A DNA stretch of 64,000 nucleotides from Larimichthys crocea (GCF_000972845.2 NC_040018.1:2151632-2215631); one strand, 5' to 3'; shown: positions 1-11,738, numbered from the stretch's first letter. Notes: generated by a model not told the origin, from the sequence alone. Made by a program: numbers and translations.

Positions 1-260
1 TTTGAATATATATTTGGGGTGGCTGTGACTCAGGAGGTAGAGCGGGTCGTCCACTAATCAGATGATCTGCAGTTTGATACTCGGCTCCTCAGGTCTGCAT
101 GTCAAAGTGCCCTTGAAAAAGATACTGAACCCCAAATTCCTCCCGAAGGCTGCGCCATCTGTGTGCGAATGTGTTTTTCCACATCATCGAAAACACAGCA
201 GGTGGCGCCTTGCATCGCTAGCTGGTGCCGTCAGTGTGTGAACGGCTGACACAGATTTAG
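1..260 (+). repeat. Teleost dispersed repeat fragment
   Basis: The stretch reads like a widespread fish interspersed repeat: a region around 95-150 resembling the phrase 'tgcccttgaaaaagatactgaacccc', followed by a GTGTGTGAA(C/T)GGCTGA-type 3' part near 233-248. It contains no coding frame of note. Family assignment is from memory of similar fish repeats and is not named more precisely. It lies in the last visible intron of slc30a4 or downstream of it. Confidence 0.45.
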
Positions 261-609
261 ACACGAGGTAAAGGTCTTGTGTTTTGTCATCATGTGTCTT
301 GTACAGCACTGATCAGCAGTTCAGACTAACAGGTCTACATGTGCAGCTCAAATCTGCTGCTGCTGCGATTACTCTTGTATCCTGTAGGTGGCGTAAGCTG
401 TGTGTGTGGATCTGCTTTAACATTGATCAAACAGCGCCCTCTTGTGAGGAATCTGGAGCTTGCATGCATGCATATGGGTGAGGGCTCAATAACAGGGACC
501 GATGTGTGCTCTACATGTCAGTAAATGTTTACATTATGTTGTGATACAACAGCTCAGTCAGTGACCTACACATAATGCAATGTGTTTGAACACGGATGAT
601 GACTGAAGA

Positions 610-990
610 ATGGAAGTACTGACGCTAAGAGAGATGAAAGGTGAAAATATTCTGTGGTCTGACGAAATGAAAACTCAAGTCTTGAGTCACAAAGCAACAT
701 GTAACAAGTCCCAGCACATCATCAATCGAACATCATCTGTACCACGGGGCTTGAAGGTGGCAGCTTCATTACAACCAGGATTAAGTCTGAATATGAGCAA
801 ATTCCAGAGCAGATGTATGGAGACAAACATTTCTGCTCTGACAGGTCGCTGACATTTAACACACTGCCGAGTGAACGCTGGAAACTATCTGAATAAAAAG
901 TAGTCGAGCCAAAAGCAGCTAAGCCAGAACACTGGCATTCCTGTTATGATATTCCTATGAGAATCTATGGAAGGACTTGAATATAGATGA
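610..990 (+). pseudogene. Degenerate Tc1/mariner-like transposase fragment
   Basis: A frame near 645-690 translates to a stretch with LWSDE followed by K and HKAT, and about 300 bases further (950-985) another frame gives ENLWKDL. Both motifs and their spacing resemble the catalytic-core and C-terminal blocks of Tc1 transposases (LWSDETK and IENLWxDLK). The two blocks lie in different frames separated by stops, so this is a dead relic. The open frame continues past ENLWKDL to about 1120 without clear Tc1 similarity. Moderate to low confidence; a protein search would decide. Confidence 0.42.
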
Positions 991-1751
991 CCCTGAACTC
1001 TCTGCATATCTTAAAGAAATGATAAGCCAAAATCCAGACACACCAGAATCAAATCAAACAACTCTTCAAGGTGTAATCACTGTCAGTTCTGGACAGATGA
1101 AGAGGATTCTTATTTTCAGGTGATTATACACTATAAAATGTATTATACACTGTAAACTGAGCTAAATCTGACACACTGCACCTTTAAAAAGAATTAATCT
1201 GTTAGTTACATTGACAAATATAATCTGCAGTTATTTTGATGATTGATTAATCACACTGTGTTTTCTGTGGCTGAGAGGTTTGAGGTTGGTGTTGTTGTTG
1301 GTTGGAGGCTTCAGATAAATCCACTGCACTTTATGTTCTTTTTTGACGTCCTTGTCATTTTGTGCTTTTTTTTTTTTTTTTTTTTTAAACTGCAGAAACA
1401 AACTGAAATTGGAGTTTTTCAGTGACAGTCAGAGCTGGAGAGATGAACAAAAAACAAGAGAGAGAGGTTTTGGACTGTTGTGCAGACAAAACAAGCAGTG
1501 TGATCCTGTCACCTGTCACCTTGGACTTTGGTAACTTGATTTACTCAGAAAATATTCAGAAGAAATTGTAATAATGGAAAAAATGTTCACAGAAAATAGC
1601 ATTCTGTTTCTTTTTGTGTAAAAACTAATAGAGTAAATGTAAATACTGGTGAATACTACTGTTTTATAAATTCCAAAGATGTGTATAATTCAAATAGTTT
1701 CTTAATTCCTCTCTCTTTTATTGGGTTCACTGATGTTATGTAGCTACTCAC

Positions 1752-4700
1752 CGAGCTGGAGATGCACAAGTGCTACGGTCTTGTCAGCTGTCAGCGCCCA
1801 GACATTCAACTCGTCAACCGACTGGACATCCTCCAGCTTCAGGAGGTCTTCTCTGATTCGCCGAGTGTCCAGATGCCTGGGAACACCTGACACAGCGGGA
1901 AGAAAACAACACCGTAATGCACCTACAACACATAATGACAGTATGTGGAGACCAAGACAAGAAAGACTTACCCTCTAGCACGATGACTATCGTGTCTCGT
2001 ATGATGCGGAATGTGGTAAAGAGAACCAGGACGGAGAAGATGTAGGTACAGATGGGGTCTGCCAACTTAAACTCCGGCTGTGAAGTCAGAGAGTTGTATA
2101 CTTGAGCAAAGTTTTTTTTCTAACATTTCAACCATAATCTTGGAAGTAGGCAGTGTTTTTTAAATTTAGTCCAGTAGTGTGGGAGAGAGCTGCAGTCTGC
2201 AGCCGTGAAACACACTACAAGGTAATACTTGTGGGTAATTGCACACCTTCAAAATACATCCATTACAGCTCTTGTTTTTGCCACTGCCTAGCTCCCATTA
2301 TTATTATCAGTGTCTGACAACACAACCCTGCAGAGAAATGAAATGGTTTCTGTTCCTTCTGCTTGATCCTGATTTGTTTCTAACCAAGTCATTTCATTTT
2401 AAAAACATATCGTACATTTATTGAGATATTTTAGTTTCCCTATATTTTATATAAAGTTTGTTATGCACCAAAAACACCAAGACAAATTCCTTGTATGCGT
2501 AAAAAACCTGCTTGGCAATAAACCTGATTCTGACGCTGAAGTCTCGATTCAAGAGAAGTCTCTGGAGAGGTGAGGTAACTTGTTGCACATAGTCAACAAT
2601 GGAAATGTGAGTTTGCTGTGCTGGAGTACAGAAAGTGCAGCTTAGCTTAATGTAAACATTTTCAACATCATTTTTATATTTTTGAGCAGACGAGGACCTG
2701 ATGCTGCCCACAGAGGAGATTTCACATAAGTGAAAGGTACAGAAAATGTTACATTTTTCTATAGGGTTCTTTTCATAATGTTGTCAGACACTTACAAAAA
2801 CAATTTGAGCTGGTCAGTAACAGAAACAAGCACTTTTAATGGATGTATTTTAACGCGGTGCAACTGCCTGCATGATTATGTTGTAGCCTGTTTCACGGCT
2901 GCAGACGGAGACCAAATTCAAAACTTCTTGTTTCCATTAGTCACTTTGACACAAAAACAATGAGTTGAAAAACAATGAGGTTACAGCAAACAATTCTTTC
3001 AAAAGGCAGGGTACCTTAAATCGGACAACGTAGGCAGCTATGAGCACCCCGACACTCTGGAGGAGGTCTCCCAAAGCGTGGATGAAGGCAGCTCTCACAG
3101 CCAAGCTGCCATGCTGCCTCTGCTGCTGTCCGGACCCACCTGAGTGTGAACTTGAGGGAGCTGCGGGGCCATGAGAGTGACCATGGCCATGAGAGTGACC
3201 ATGGCCATGAGAGTGGAGGTGACCGCCTTGGTTCAACAAGAAACCCATACTGAAGACACAAGAAAAAAAAGACTTAAGCGATTTATTTACGAATCGTGAG
3301 GAGGATAAAGCTTTAGAAAACATTTCAGACACGCATTCACTGCTCTCATGAGCGTTTCTCTTACATGAGGTTGACAGCCACTCCCACGGCTGCAGTGATG
3401 AGCATGACATCTCCATCTATGTCAAAGTCTTGGTGTACCGTCCTCTGCACCGCCTCGTAGAGCAGTATGGCCGTCAGAATGTAAATGAGCATCACACTGA
3501 GGACTGCCGATACCACCTCTGAACCAGGAAACAGTTAGTCAGTTAGTCAGCACAAAGAAAGCACTTTCATAACAACAAAGTTAGGAACCATGAGAAACAG
3601 AAACAGGAAGAATATATATTATATTTATATCAGTGATAATGTGTGACTGTCAAAATCCAACACTGTTTTACGCTGTTGGTGGTAATCCACTGAGAAAGTA
3701 GTTCACTTTAATGCAGTGCAATATTGTCTTATTAATCTCACGTCAGTCCTTGATGAAAATAAAACTCGCTCTTCCCCAGTTGCAGAGATATAGTTAACAA
3801 TAATTTACAGAGCATATCTCCACTCCGACTGGGTTTGATACGGAGAAGGACACAGAACACAAACATCTGGCCTGACGAGAATTTACATTTTGAAATAGTA
3901 TCACATAGAAAACCATGATAGTGAACTACCACAGAAACTTTTCACAGTACAGACTCCTCTGACGTGTAAAGGACTAAAAAGCAGTTCCCCTTTCACTTCT
4001 TGTATTCTAAAAAGGTGTTACCTCCACCCCTAGACTTTATCATTTTGTCTTCTTGACTACTCACCATTACCACTGCATTTTATGACATAGTTGCATGGCA
4101 TATTTATTTATTTACAAACACCATTTATTTACAAATGTGTTATGATGGTATGATTTTTTTCCTGCAACAAGAAAAGCAACGGTAGCGTAGCTTGTTCAGG
4201 TGTGTGCGAGTGGACAGTGACGTAAACACCTGTTTTATACGGCCTATAAACTGAGCAGAGCAGAAGAAAAGTTTAGCAATAAATCAATCTGGCAGTAAAT
4301 GTGCAGTGTCGGTTACAGTTTATCAAGTTACTAAACGCTGTCACTTCCCAAAACCAAAGAGACTATAAAATAAATCTATCATGATAAATCCAACACTGCA
4401 TGTCTGCCTTCTGTGATAATTTGTCAGTTTTTCCGTGTTGACAACAGTTATTCTTGTTAGCATGTTGTTAGTCAATCCCATGACTTCAGCTGAGTCTGTT
4501 GACTAATCAGCAATGACAGTGTTGCGGTTATCGTCACTGTCCAACTTGGACATTTTCCATCTTATATCTGATCTGCTCTGCTCTGCTCTGCTCTGGCACG
4601 CTGACCCACACTCGACCCCCCGTAACTGGCTGATGCTTCATGAACCATGTGCCTGATCTGTTCCAAAAACATTTGTCTGTGTTTGCCAAATGTAAACCCT

Positions 4701-7700
4701 TGTATCTCTCTGTACCTTCCTCACAATATCTGTCCTCTCCGCCTGCTTTAACTTATTATTCTATTTTTGTGACTGAGTCAATTCCAGCTAACGCGTTGCT
4801 TTTGCTGTGGGCAACTGTGTGACAGTCAGCTTCTCACGTGGAAGCTTCGAAGGGTGCAACGGCTGTAGAAAAATGCTAAATCGATCAATAAATGAACTTT
4901 TTTTCTATATTTGAGTACAGGTTAGTTTTGAAGGTGGAAGAAATGTACTAACTAAGCAGTACTTTGTACTTTGTAGACATCTACACCAAACCCCACCAGT
5001 TGCACTTTAATAGTTAAAACTCTGAATAAACTCTGTTAAAACTTTAACAGTGTGAACTTGACATGTGAGACACTTCTCTTTGACGTATATGTGCATGAAT
5101 CACATATGGGTGTTGGTCTCCATATGGGCAATAGAGATGTGTCTGCATTGTCTGACGAAGATGCAAACTGCTTTTTATTTTATTTTTATGAGCCGCTCCC
5201 TGGTGATTTTGACAGAGAATCACTCTTGAATTAAAAAAATACTTTGAGCTGTTAGTGCTATGGACATTTCACTTCACCTCTATGTCACTGCGGGCAATAG
5301 GCTTTATTATCTTTAAATGATGCAAAGCTGCACAAGCGTTCCATGTGATTTCTTGTGTGTGTGTTGTATCGATGTATGATGATTTCTTTTACTGATTAGA
5401 GAGGCTACTTTCAGTCGTTTTAGACATTTCTATGCGCGCAGTAATGTCACGGCAGCAAATCTCATTAATATTTAAGCAGCAAAACTAAAAACTGTAGACA
5501 GAGGCCTGTCATGTGTCATGTAGCCTCTGGAATACATTTTGAGACAGCTCTGATGGAGGTCAGGATTTTTCAGGACTGTATGAACCTGCAAGACCTTTTT
5601 GATGTACAACACAGAATATTAAATAATGTCCTTGGCTTTGCTGTGCACGTCATCTCAGTGCAATAGGGTAGAATAATACAGCATCAGCATGACTTTTTGC
5701 TATTGTAATCTTTATTTTGGCATTGTTTGCATTATTACCATGATTATTATTACTATTCTGACAGGCACAAGGTCCTGTGAGGTCACACATCTCTCTTGCC
5801 CACGCAAAGGTTCTGTCTAGACACGCAGTGGCATTGTAGTGAAATAATAAATATCCGTATTGGTAACAACAAAGTGGCTGCAGAGGTCTAAATTTAACAG
5901 CTAATGGCAGACATTTCAATAATCTGCTTCTCTACTGAATCTAAAGTATCCTGGAATCTGACCCGACCTGAACAATGCTGAGCACGCACTTTCTTCATCT
6001 GCATCAAAAACCAGATGGGTATCCGTCTGCGTTACACAAGACGTAGGGAGTAGAGACAAAAGCGGTAGTGGAAAGCAGAAGTATGACGGCTTTTTGAAAT
6101 CAGAGACTCACCGAGGCGATGCAGTCCGAAGGTGAATTTCTTGGTGGGCGGTTTGGTGGAGAGCCACAGGGCCAGCAGAGAGAACAAAATGCCCACCACG
6201 TCTGCTAGCATGTGCACAGCGTCGGTCATAATGGCTAAGCTGTTCGATACATAACCACCTGAAAGCAGAACACGATAAAAGGTCACATTTGCTCAGATAT
6301 ATCTGAGCTATTTGTGCATGCACAGATTTTGAGTTACAAAACACGTTTTAGAAAAGGTGTGGCTCCGTGCAGGTAGACAGTCTTGGTATGATTTTCATGG
6401 TGGTTAAAAAACAGCAACCTACAGTAGTTTGTGAATGAAATCTAATTTAAGAAAAGTGGTGAACTGTTACACACCATCAGCAAAACTTAATTAAAGAAGC
6501 TATGTTCCGGTCACCACTTTTCCATTAGAAAACACAGATGTATAAAGAAAACAAAGACCCTCTATCTCCTGAAAGAGAGGAAACGCCAGCCCTAACATGT
6601 CCATTTTAATGTTTGTGCCATAGTGTTCTTCTCGGTATAATATTTAACACCATATTGTAGCAGATGCTGTAAAAAAATTTGACTGGGAGAATCAGTAAGG
6701 ATCCAAAACATCCTGCGATCAGGAAAATGGTTTCCAGATACACCAGGCCAGCTCTCAGGAAGAGCTTCTACTCTCAGGCCATCAGGATCCTAAATGAGCA
6801 ATTAAGATTACTCAATTATTTACTCACATTACTTCAATAATAACCTTATTATTCATTATATTTTCTATTCTTTACTTATAAGATATTGTGCTCTATTTGT
6901 GGGAGCTTACTCTGCGATTGTAGCTGTATGATTTCAGGTCAACTTGAAAAGTTCAAGTTTAAAAAGTAAATCACTAATCTCTAGACAATGATTGAGCTAA
7001 AGAGAGTCAGCAGGACAGGCTTTTAAAGTTCCTACAAATGATAGTTGAACATCTATAATGTTGGCCTTCGTGGAAAAAACCCACAAGACTAAGGATTATG
7101 CAACTACCTGTGTGATGTACAGCTGGGAGATAACAGGTGATGGATTGGATAATATGGGCACCTTGCAGATATATATCGGCCACCAAGATTTCTCCCTCCA
7201 CCACATGGGATGAGAATCAAGACTCTGTCGCCGGTTTTTGAGGCTACTGCTTCCTAACCAAGCAGCACGTCTGTTACGGAGGTTAAAGTTTCATGTTATG
7301 GTGACATGAGCGCCAGGCAGGCTTAGCAGATCATCTATGACGACTTAAATAAATGAATGCTGACCAAATATTATCTCATCTTAGGTGATGAAAGACAAAC
7401 TGTTGCTACAGCTAGCTCTCGGGATAACCGGTTCTAAAATAAACAGCTGTTAAACAGCGGAAAGGTCTGAAAGGTCGACTACTTTTTCTACACAAAAAAA
7501 AACTGTTCAGGAGTCAATAAGGGACTCGATGAAGAATCAGACTGATAAGCTGAATCACCATTGGTATACACTGGTAAATAAATTCCCATACAGGGAACAG
7601 AAGATGATTTGTGGCGCTCCATGCATTGAAAACGTGCACGTAAAACAATAGGCTCACTGAAAAATAAAGATTTCCTGTGTGAAGCAGTACCTCGGCTCCA

Positions 7701-8965
7701 TTTCCCATAGCCTTTGTTTCAGACAAGGCCGCCCACCTCCGCTATAAAAACACAGCTGGAAACTCTGATCTGCATCGATATCGACGTAGCACCGGGGCGG
7801 GGGAACTAAAGCCTTTACAGGAAGCATCACAGCTGATTTCCTTTCAACTTCTTTCACTGCTGAGAAGTGAAACAAACAAGCCGTGTCGCTGGCTGTTTGA
7901 TCCCTGTGAGGTATTCACATTACTCTGTTGTGTTTGTGTGAACTTGTCCGGACAAACGCATCTTAGAAGCCACACAATGGTTGATCATAAAGTTTTGTGT
8001 GCTAAATTAATAATAATAATAATAATAATAACTGTTATTATTCTGATATATTAATGTACTACAGAGGGTTTAAAAGCTTGAGGCAGGCCTCCCTGGGAGT
8101 GACTCCAAACACATAGATCACACAGAATAGCCTAAATGTGTAGGATCTGAGCATCTGATTAAAGGATGCCTTCCTTTGGAGGTGTTTAGAGCATGTCCAT
8201 CTGGGAGAAGACCCCGAAGCAGGACACAGAACCGGCTGCTGGAGGGACTACATAGCCCATCTAGCCTGGGGATGCCTCGGGATCACCCAGAAGGAGCTGG
8301 AATACATTGGGACGTTAGGAAAGCCAAGAAGAAAATGGATAGATGGATGCATGATTTGAGGGAATTTTACCGTTTCCCCACTCTCCCAGAGTCATAAACG
8401 AATAAACGCCTTACGACAGACCCTTTTCTATGTATAAAGTTACGTCAAACTGCAATTTTAGGCTTGGCTATGGGATCAAATATCATAATCATGATCCCAT
8501 GATCCAGGAGCCGAGCTAGTAAACCCCCTCTGATGTATCAAATAAAACATGTAGTGTGTGAGGCTCACCAATTATTTCACCAGTCATGAAAAGGAAGTAC
8601 AGCACAGCTGCGACGACGAGCCTCTTCATCACCCTCCTGTGTTTGATCTTCTCCCTCTTCTTGGTGCAGCTGTCACAGGGGTCCATGTTTAACCCGGGGC
8701 TGCCAAGGCTGGACGAAGACTCGAGCAGGGAGTCATCATCATCCGCCACCACCAGCGTGTTCACGGACACTCCGTTGGATGAAGCTCCGGCAGAGTAGTC
8801 TGACATCTCCCCGGAGACCACGACCTTCAGCTTGTTGAATTTGGGCGTCTCATCCTCCACCAGCTCGTCGGAGAAGTCAAAGGGCGCCGTGTCGCTCAGG
8901 TCCCAGTCGCTCGGCTCTCTCCTGAAGGCGGACCGCACCTTGCTCAAGAAGTTCCCACCTGACAT
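1752..8965 (-). CDS. slc30a4: Zinc transporter 4 (ZnT4), 3' end missing
   Basis: Cation diffusion facilitator that moves zinc from cytosol into vesicles or the secretory route in exchange for protons. Coding exons on the minus strand, in transcript order: 8569-8965, 6112-6258, 3365-3518, 3015-3249, 1972-2077, 1752-1886; all have GT/AG borders and phases that join. They give 391 residues. The final exon (about 40 residues by comparison with mammalian ZnT4) is not seen and should lie left of base 1. The acidic N-terminus (AFDFSDE type) fits ZnT4. Membrane helix 2 carries the zinc-site pair H148/D152 (TDAVHMLAD) and helix 5 carries H290/D294 (HALGD). The loop between helices 4 and 5 has a histidine-rich run at about residues 243-260. 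ZnT2/3/8 relatives are less likely because of the N-terminus and the downstream bloc1s6 neighbour, which is the conserved neighbour of SLC30A4 in human. Confidence 0.93.
2455..2540 (+). mobile_element. Non-LTR retrotransposon 3' tail fragment
   Basis: The phrase around 2480-2535 (accttgtatgcgtaaaaaacc-like, then cttggcaataaacctgattctga) is a typical fish LINE 3' tail ending in an AATAAA-bearing GATTCTGA run. A related sequence (tgcaccaaaacaccaagaca) recurs near 19445. It lies in a slc30a4 intron. Confidence 0.4.
3165..3222 (-). repeat. In-frame tandem repeat coding the His-rich loop of ZnT4
   Basis: Eighteen-base units built on catggccatgagagtgac repeat here inside exon 4 of slc30a4. On the minus strand each unit codes HSHGHG, giving alternating histidines at roughly residues 243-260. 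Repeat slippage is the likely source of length change in this cytosolic zinc-binding loop. Confidence 0.8.
3519..6111. other. slc30a4 intron 2, no recognised gene
   Basis: A 2.6 kb intron between coding exons 2 and 3. I see AT-rich unique-looking sequence, a short CTCTG run near 4570-4600 and a stretch near 4930-4980 that faintly resembles the gtggaagaa.gtac MITE described at 18955. Open frames here are short and show no family similarity. Confidence 0.5.
6680..6810 (+). mobile_element. LINE ORF2 C-terminal relic
   Basis: With one frame, bases 6690-6795 read [20 protein letters not shown] followed by IRILNEQ, which resembles the conserved tail of several fish non-LTR reverse transcriptase ORFs (pattern R-x-SF-x-PxAI-x-LLN). 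The frame is short and isolated, so this is a decayed fragment in slc30a4 intron 1. Confidence 0.45.
8007..8030. repeat. (AAT)n microsatellite
   Basis: Roughly seven AAT units directly visible in slc30a4 intron 1. Confidence 0.9.
8160..8360 (+). mobile_element. Rex3/RTE-like LINE 3' end
   Basis: The sequence from ggaggtgtttagagcatgtc through agaaaatggatagatgg matches the remembered 3' end of fish RTE-clade elements (Rex3 type): a frame reading [15 protein letters not shown], a [13 protein letters not shown] block and a short GATG-type tail. It is truncated and diverged, lying in slc30a4 intron 1, about 200 bases from the donor of coding exon 1. Confidence 0.65.
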
Positions 8966-9678
8966 CTTGAATTATTGCGGTGCAGGTAAGGTCTGTGCGT
9001 CGGTTACTGCCTCCCGGTGTAATCATTCACATGAATGTAGCGGGGCGGGGTTGAAAACTCCATTTTAGCACCTTCAGCAGAGCAAGAAAAGGGAAAGTGA
9101 CAGCACACCAGAGAGCATCGTTTCACGTCAGTACAGCTCAGCAGTTTCATCAGACAGACCTCAAAACACTTATTTATATCACTGCCAAGCCGGTGACTTC
9201 ATGTGTTAAAGCGATACCATGAAGTCACGCACATTCCCGCATGAGCTGACAAACTTTGGGCTCAATAAGTCCTCTTAAAAACTAGCCTTGGCTAAACAGT
9301 GTTACGGTTCAACGAGCGACCGTGTTAACTGAGGCAAATGCGCTCCTGCGGTTGTCGTAGCTACGACAGCCGTTAAAACAGTAAGATAATACTTCGGTGT
9401 CTAACAAAGCACGAATCAGTTTTTTTTAAAACACTGTAACGTTAATTTATAGAAATAAACATATAAACAAATTCAGCTACGTATCTTCCTGTTTTTCAAC
9501 GGCTCAATCACAAGCACACTCGGCTAACGTTCGGTCACCAGTTAACACGGACGCCTGTTAAACCGTAACACAGGCCAGTAGGCTAGTAAAGGTTAGCTAT
9601 CTTCATCATGTCAAGTTTGCGACAAACATACAACCCTCGCAGAGCGGTGGTTTGTTTAAAACCGCAAAGCAGACTTAC

Positions 9679-9797
9679 CTTATAGATGTAGTTTTCCTTT
9701 GTATAAACTTATTCGATGTTTTAAATTAAAAACTCTCATTGTATTACTAGTGTAAACATCCTCAGCTCCTACCTACCCCGCTACCTCCGCACACGGA
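9679..9797 (-). other. slc30a4: Probable slc30a4 5' UTR exon and promoter edge
   Basis: On the minus strand a strong donor (AAG|GTAAGT) lies at 9678/9679, and a fitting acceptor (cgcacag) lies about 25-30 bases before the ATG at 8965. This suggests a non-coding first exon ending at 9679. A GGAAGT (ETS-type) site is at 9795-9800. The upstream limit is a guess. Transcript data would be needed to fix the start. Confidence 0.45.
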
Positions 9798-9914
9798 AGT
9801 AACACTGTAAGGAATGTGTCGTTCGTGAACGAGCCGGCTCTTTGAAACGGATCTTTTAAGTGAACGATGTGAGCCGGTGTTGTGGAATTTTCCAACTCCC
9901 AATATACATGAAGA

Positions 9915-10275
9915 AGAAGAAGAAGAAGATATGCTTTATTAATCCCTCAATGGGGAAATTCTTTTTTCACTCTATTTTATTTTGACATGCATTTTTAACC
10001 CAGACACACACATGCAGTACAAGGTACAAGGGCTCATAGACATGCAAATATGGAGAGAGATGGTGGAGTGATGGGCAGCCCTGAGAAGCGCCCAGCGAGC
10101 AGTTGTGGGGGATCGGTGCCTTGCTCAAGGGCACTTCGGCAGTGCACCTCTCCAGCTACCAGTCCACCTTCCATACCATCCATGGGTTTCTGTACAGCCT
10201 GGTGTGGTTATTGTATATGCACTGGCTTTTGAAAACAAATTTCATGCAGACAATAAAGATGGTCTGTCTGTCTGT
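9915..10275 (-). mobile_element. Non-LTR retrotransposon 3' fragment nested in the hAT element
   Basis: On the minus strand this ends in gaatttccccattgaggga t-taataaagc and a (TTC)n tail (9907-9930), the usual 3' terminus of a fish LINE family. The phrase gtgccttgctcaagggcact at 10119-10138 also belongs to a well-known fish repeat. No intact frame remains. Confidence 0.5.
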
Positions 10276-10329
10276 ACAATAAGAAACACCAACCATTTTC
10301 ACTCTGCTGGCATATTGTGACCTCTGCTA

Positions 10330-10594
10330 CTTATGTATAAAGTTATTTGTAACTAGTCTTAACAGAGAGGAAAAAAGGAGGGGAATCAGATTACATTTTA
10401 CATACGTCACAATCTGACTCCCCTCCTTTTTTTACAAATAACTTTATACTTAAAGTTATGGTGTTACATCTTGCATTTTTAATATAAGAGGGGGGTCAGA
10501 TTGTAACAGATGTGAATTGTGACATGAAAAAACCTGACTCCCCTCCTTTTTTCCCTCTCTGTTAACAGTAGTTACAAATAACGTTATAAATAAG
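10330..10594. mobile_element. Foldback/MITE-like element with ~64 bp inverted termini
   Basis: Bases 10330-10392 and the reverse complement of 10531-10594 match at nearly all positions (shared cores: AGTTATTTGTAACTA, TTAACAGAGAG, AAAAAAGGAGGGGA). Two further inverted copies of the core sit inside (about 10410-10450 and 10487-10503), so several hairpins are possible. No protein frame. Seen directly in the sequence; the family is unknown to me. Confidence 0.75.
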
Positions 10595-11382
10595 TTGCAA
10601 AGGATGAAATTCACCCCACCTGTTAATTGTGTTTCTTTTTACCCCAGCATCCGGTACCTTTAACAGCATCCATTTGATGCCAATATATGTATGATGTATG
10701 AGTTTGATAGGTCTGAACAGAACAGTCAGTGGTGGATTTATTTATTATTTTATTGTATTTTATTGTATAAAGCAGCAAGAAAAATACAAGAGTATTTGAT
10801 GGAGAGAACATGTCCTTTAATGGTGAGAAACACACAAAGGTTATGACTTGTCTATCAGTCTATAGGCATTTTAAAATTTTCATTATAGGTGATATTCTGG
10901 ATCAGAAGGCTATTGTTTCGACCTATATTAGTAGCTTATATACAGCTAACCCAATTAAAAGCACATACCTTTGATATGAAAGCTGTGATTTTATTTAGCC
11001 TTGTGAGCCAAGTCAAATACATTCTTTCTTTGTGTAGCAGAGTTGTTCTACAAGCACGTTAGTGCATTCATTGGGCGGTTTCAGAGAGTTAAAAAGGGTC
11101 TTTAGACGCAATGAAAACAATTGGCTACACAATTTATTGATATTAGAAAATGTAATTTGTACTTTTGAATACTTCGGTTCAAATGATGTATTGAATATAT
11201 ATACATGATATATGTGTACACATACAAATCATAAGTCAAATCAGTGCTAAATTTGGCTGAATTATGAAAGTGTAAGTGGTCAAATGAAGAGCCGGCTCTT
11301 CTTGGTGTCAAATGATCCGACTCCCTAAAAAGAACCGAACTTCCCATCACTACAACACCAGCAAGTTTGGTTTCGTGAGCAG

Positions 11383-11409
11383 TCACATGATGGCGCAGAA
11401 GTCACATGA
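11383..11409. promoter_or_regulatory. Two TCACATGA E-boxes at the bloc1s6 promoter
   Basis: TCACATGA occurs at 11383-11390 and again at 11402-11409, 19 bases apart, just upstream of the probable bloc1s6 first exon. This octamer (TCATGTGA reversed) is the known preferred site of MITF/TFE-family bHLH-ZIP factors, which control pigment-cell and lysosome-related genes. Function in this fish is inferred. Confidence 0.5.
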
Positions 11410-11532
11410 CGGGTTTCTCTCTTTTCTTTTTTTAACAGACATTGCAACAAATCCAAAATAGCTTAGCTGTTGTCTCTCCAGTGTTTGGACAACAAAACTT
11501 AACGGATCACACCTGCAGTGACTGCTGAACAG
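11410..11532 (+). other. bloc1s6: Probable bloc1s6 5' UTR exon
   Basis: A good donor (GAACAG|GTAAGA) ends this exon at 11532 and the next exon starts at 11705 after an acceptor tttgcag. No ATG in this exon opens a frame continuous with pallidin after splicing. The transcription start is uncertain; it falls downstream of the two E-boxes. Confidence 0.45.
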
Positions 11533-11738
11533 GTAAGATGCTGTCGACTGTTTGCAGATTGCGCAGCCTGTTTGCAGCCAGACTCTTAGGCTTACACTCA
11601 ACACTTCCTCAACGTTATGCTCGATATTATGTAAGCTATTGTTATAATCTGATTAAAAAAACAATGAGATGCATCTGCATGATTGTTTCTGTGTCTGTTT
11701 GCAGGTTATTAAAGAAGCAGTCTGGGTCAAAGGAGTAT

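Larger units (their letters stand above)
9808..11352. mobile_element. Non-autonomous hAT-type DNA transposon carrying nested repeats
   Basis: The left end (ggaatgtgtcgttcgtgaac, then GAGCCGGCTC) and the right end (AAGAGCCGGCTCTT ... aaagaaccgaacttcccatc acta) match the ends of a common fish hAT family with imperfect inverted termini (right end reversed begins TAGTGATGGGAAGTTCGG). Flanks share only AACAC of a possible 8 bp duplication (9800-9807 and 11353-11360). There is no transposase frame. Inside lie a LINE tail (about 9915-10220) and a foldback element (10330-10594). It occupies the space between the divergent slc30a4 and bloc1s6 promoters. Confidence 0.7.

Noticed and set aside
2937..3416. 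159-codon minus-strand frame as one ZnT4 exon
   Set aside because: Includes intron sequence on both sides; true exon borders are 3249 and 3015.
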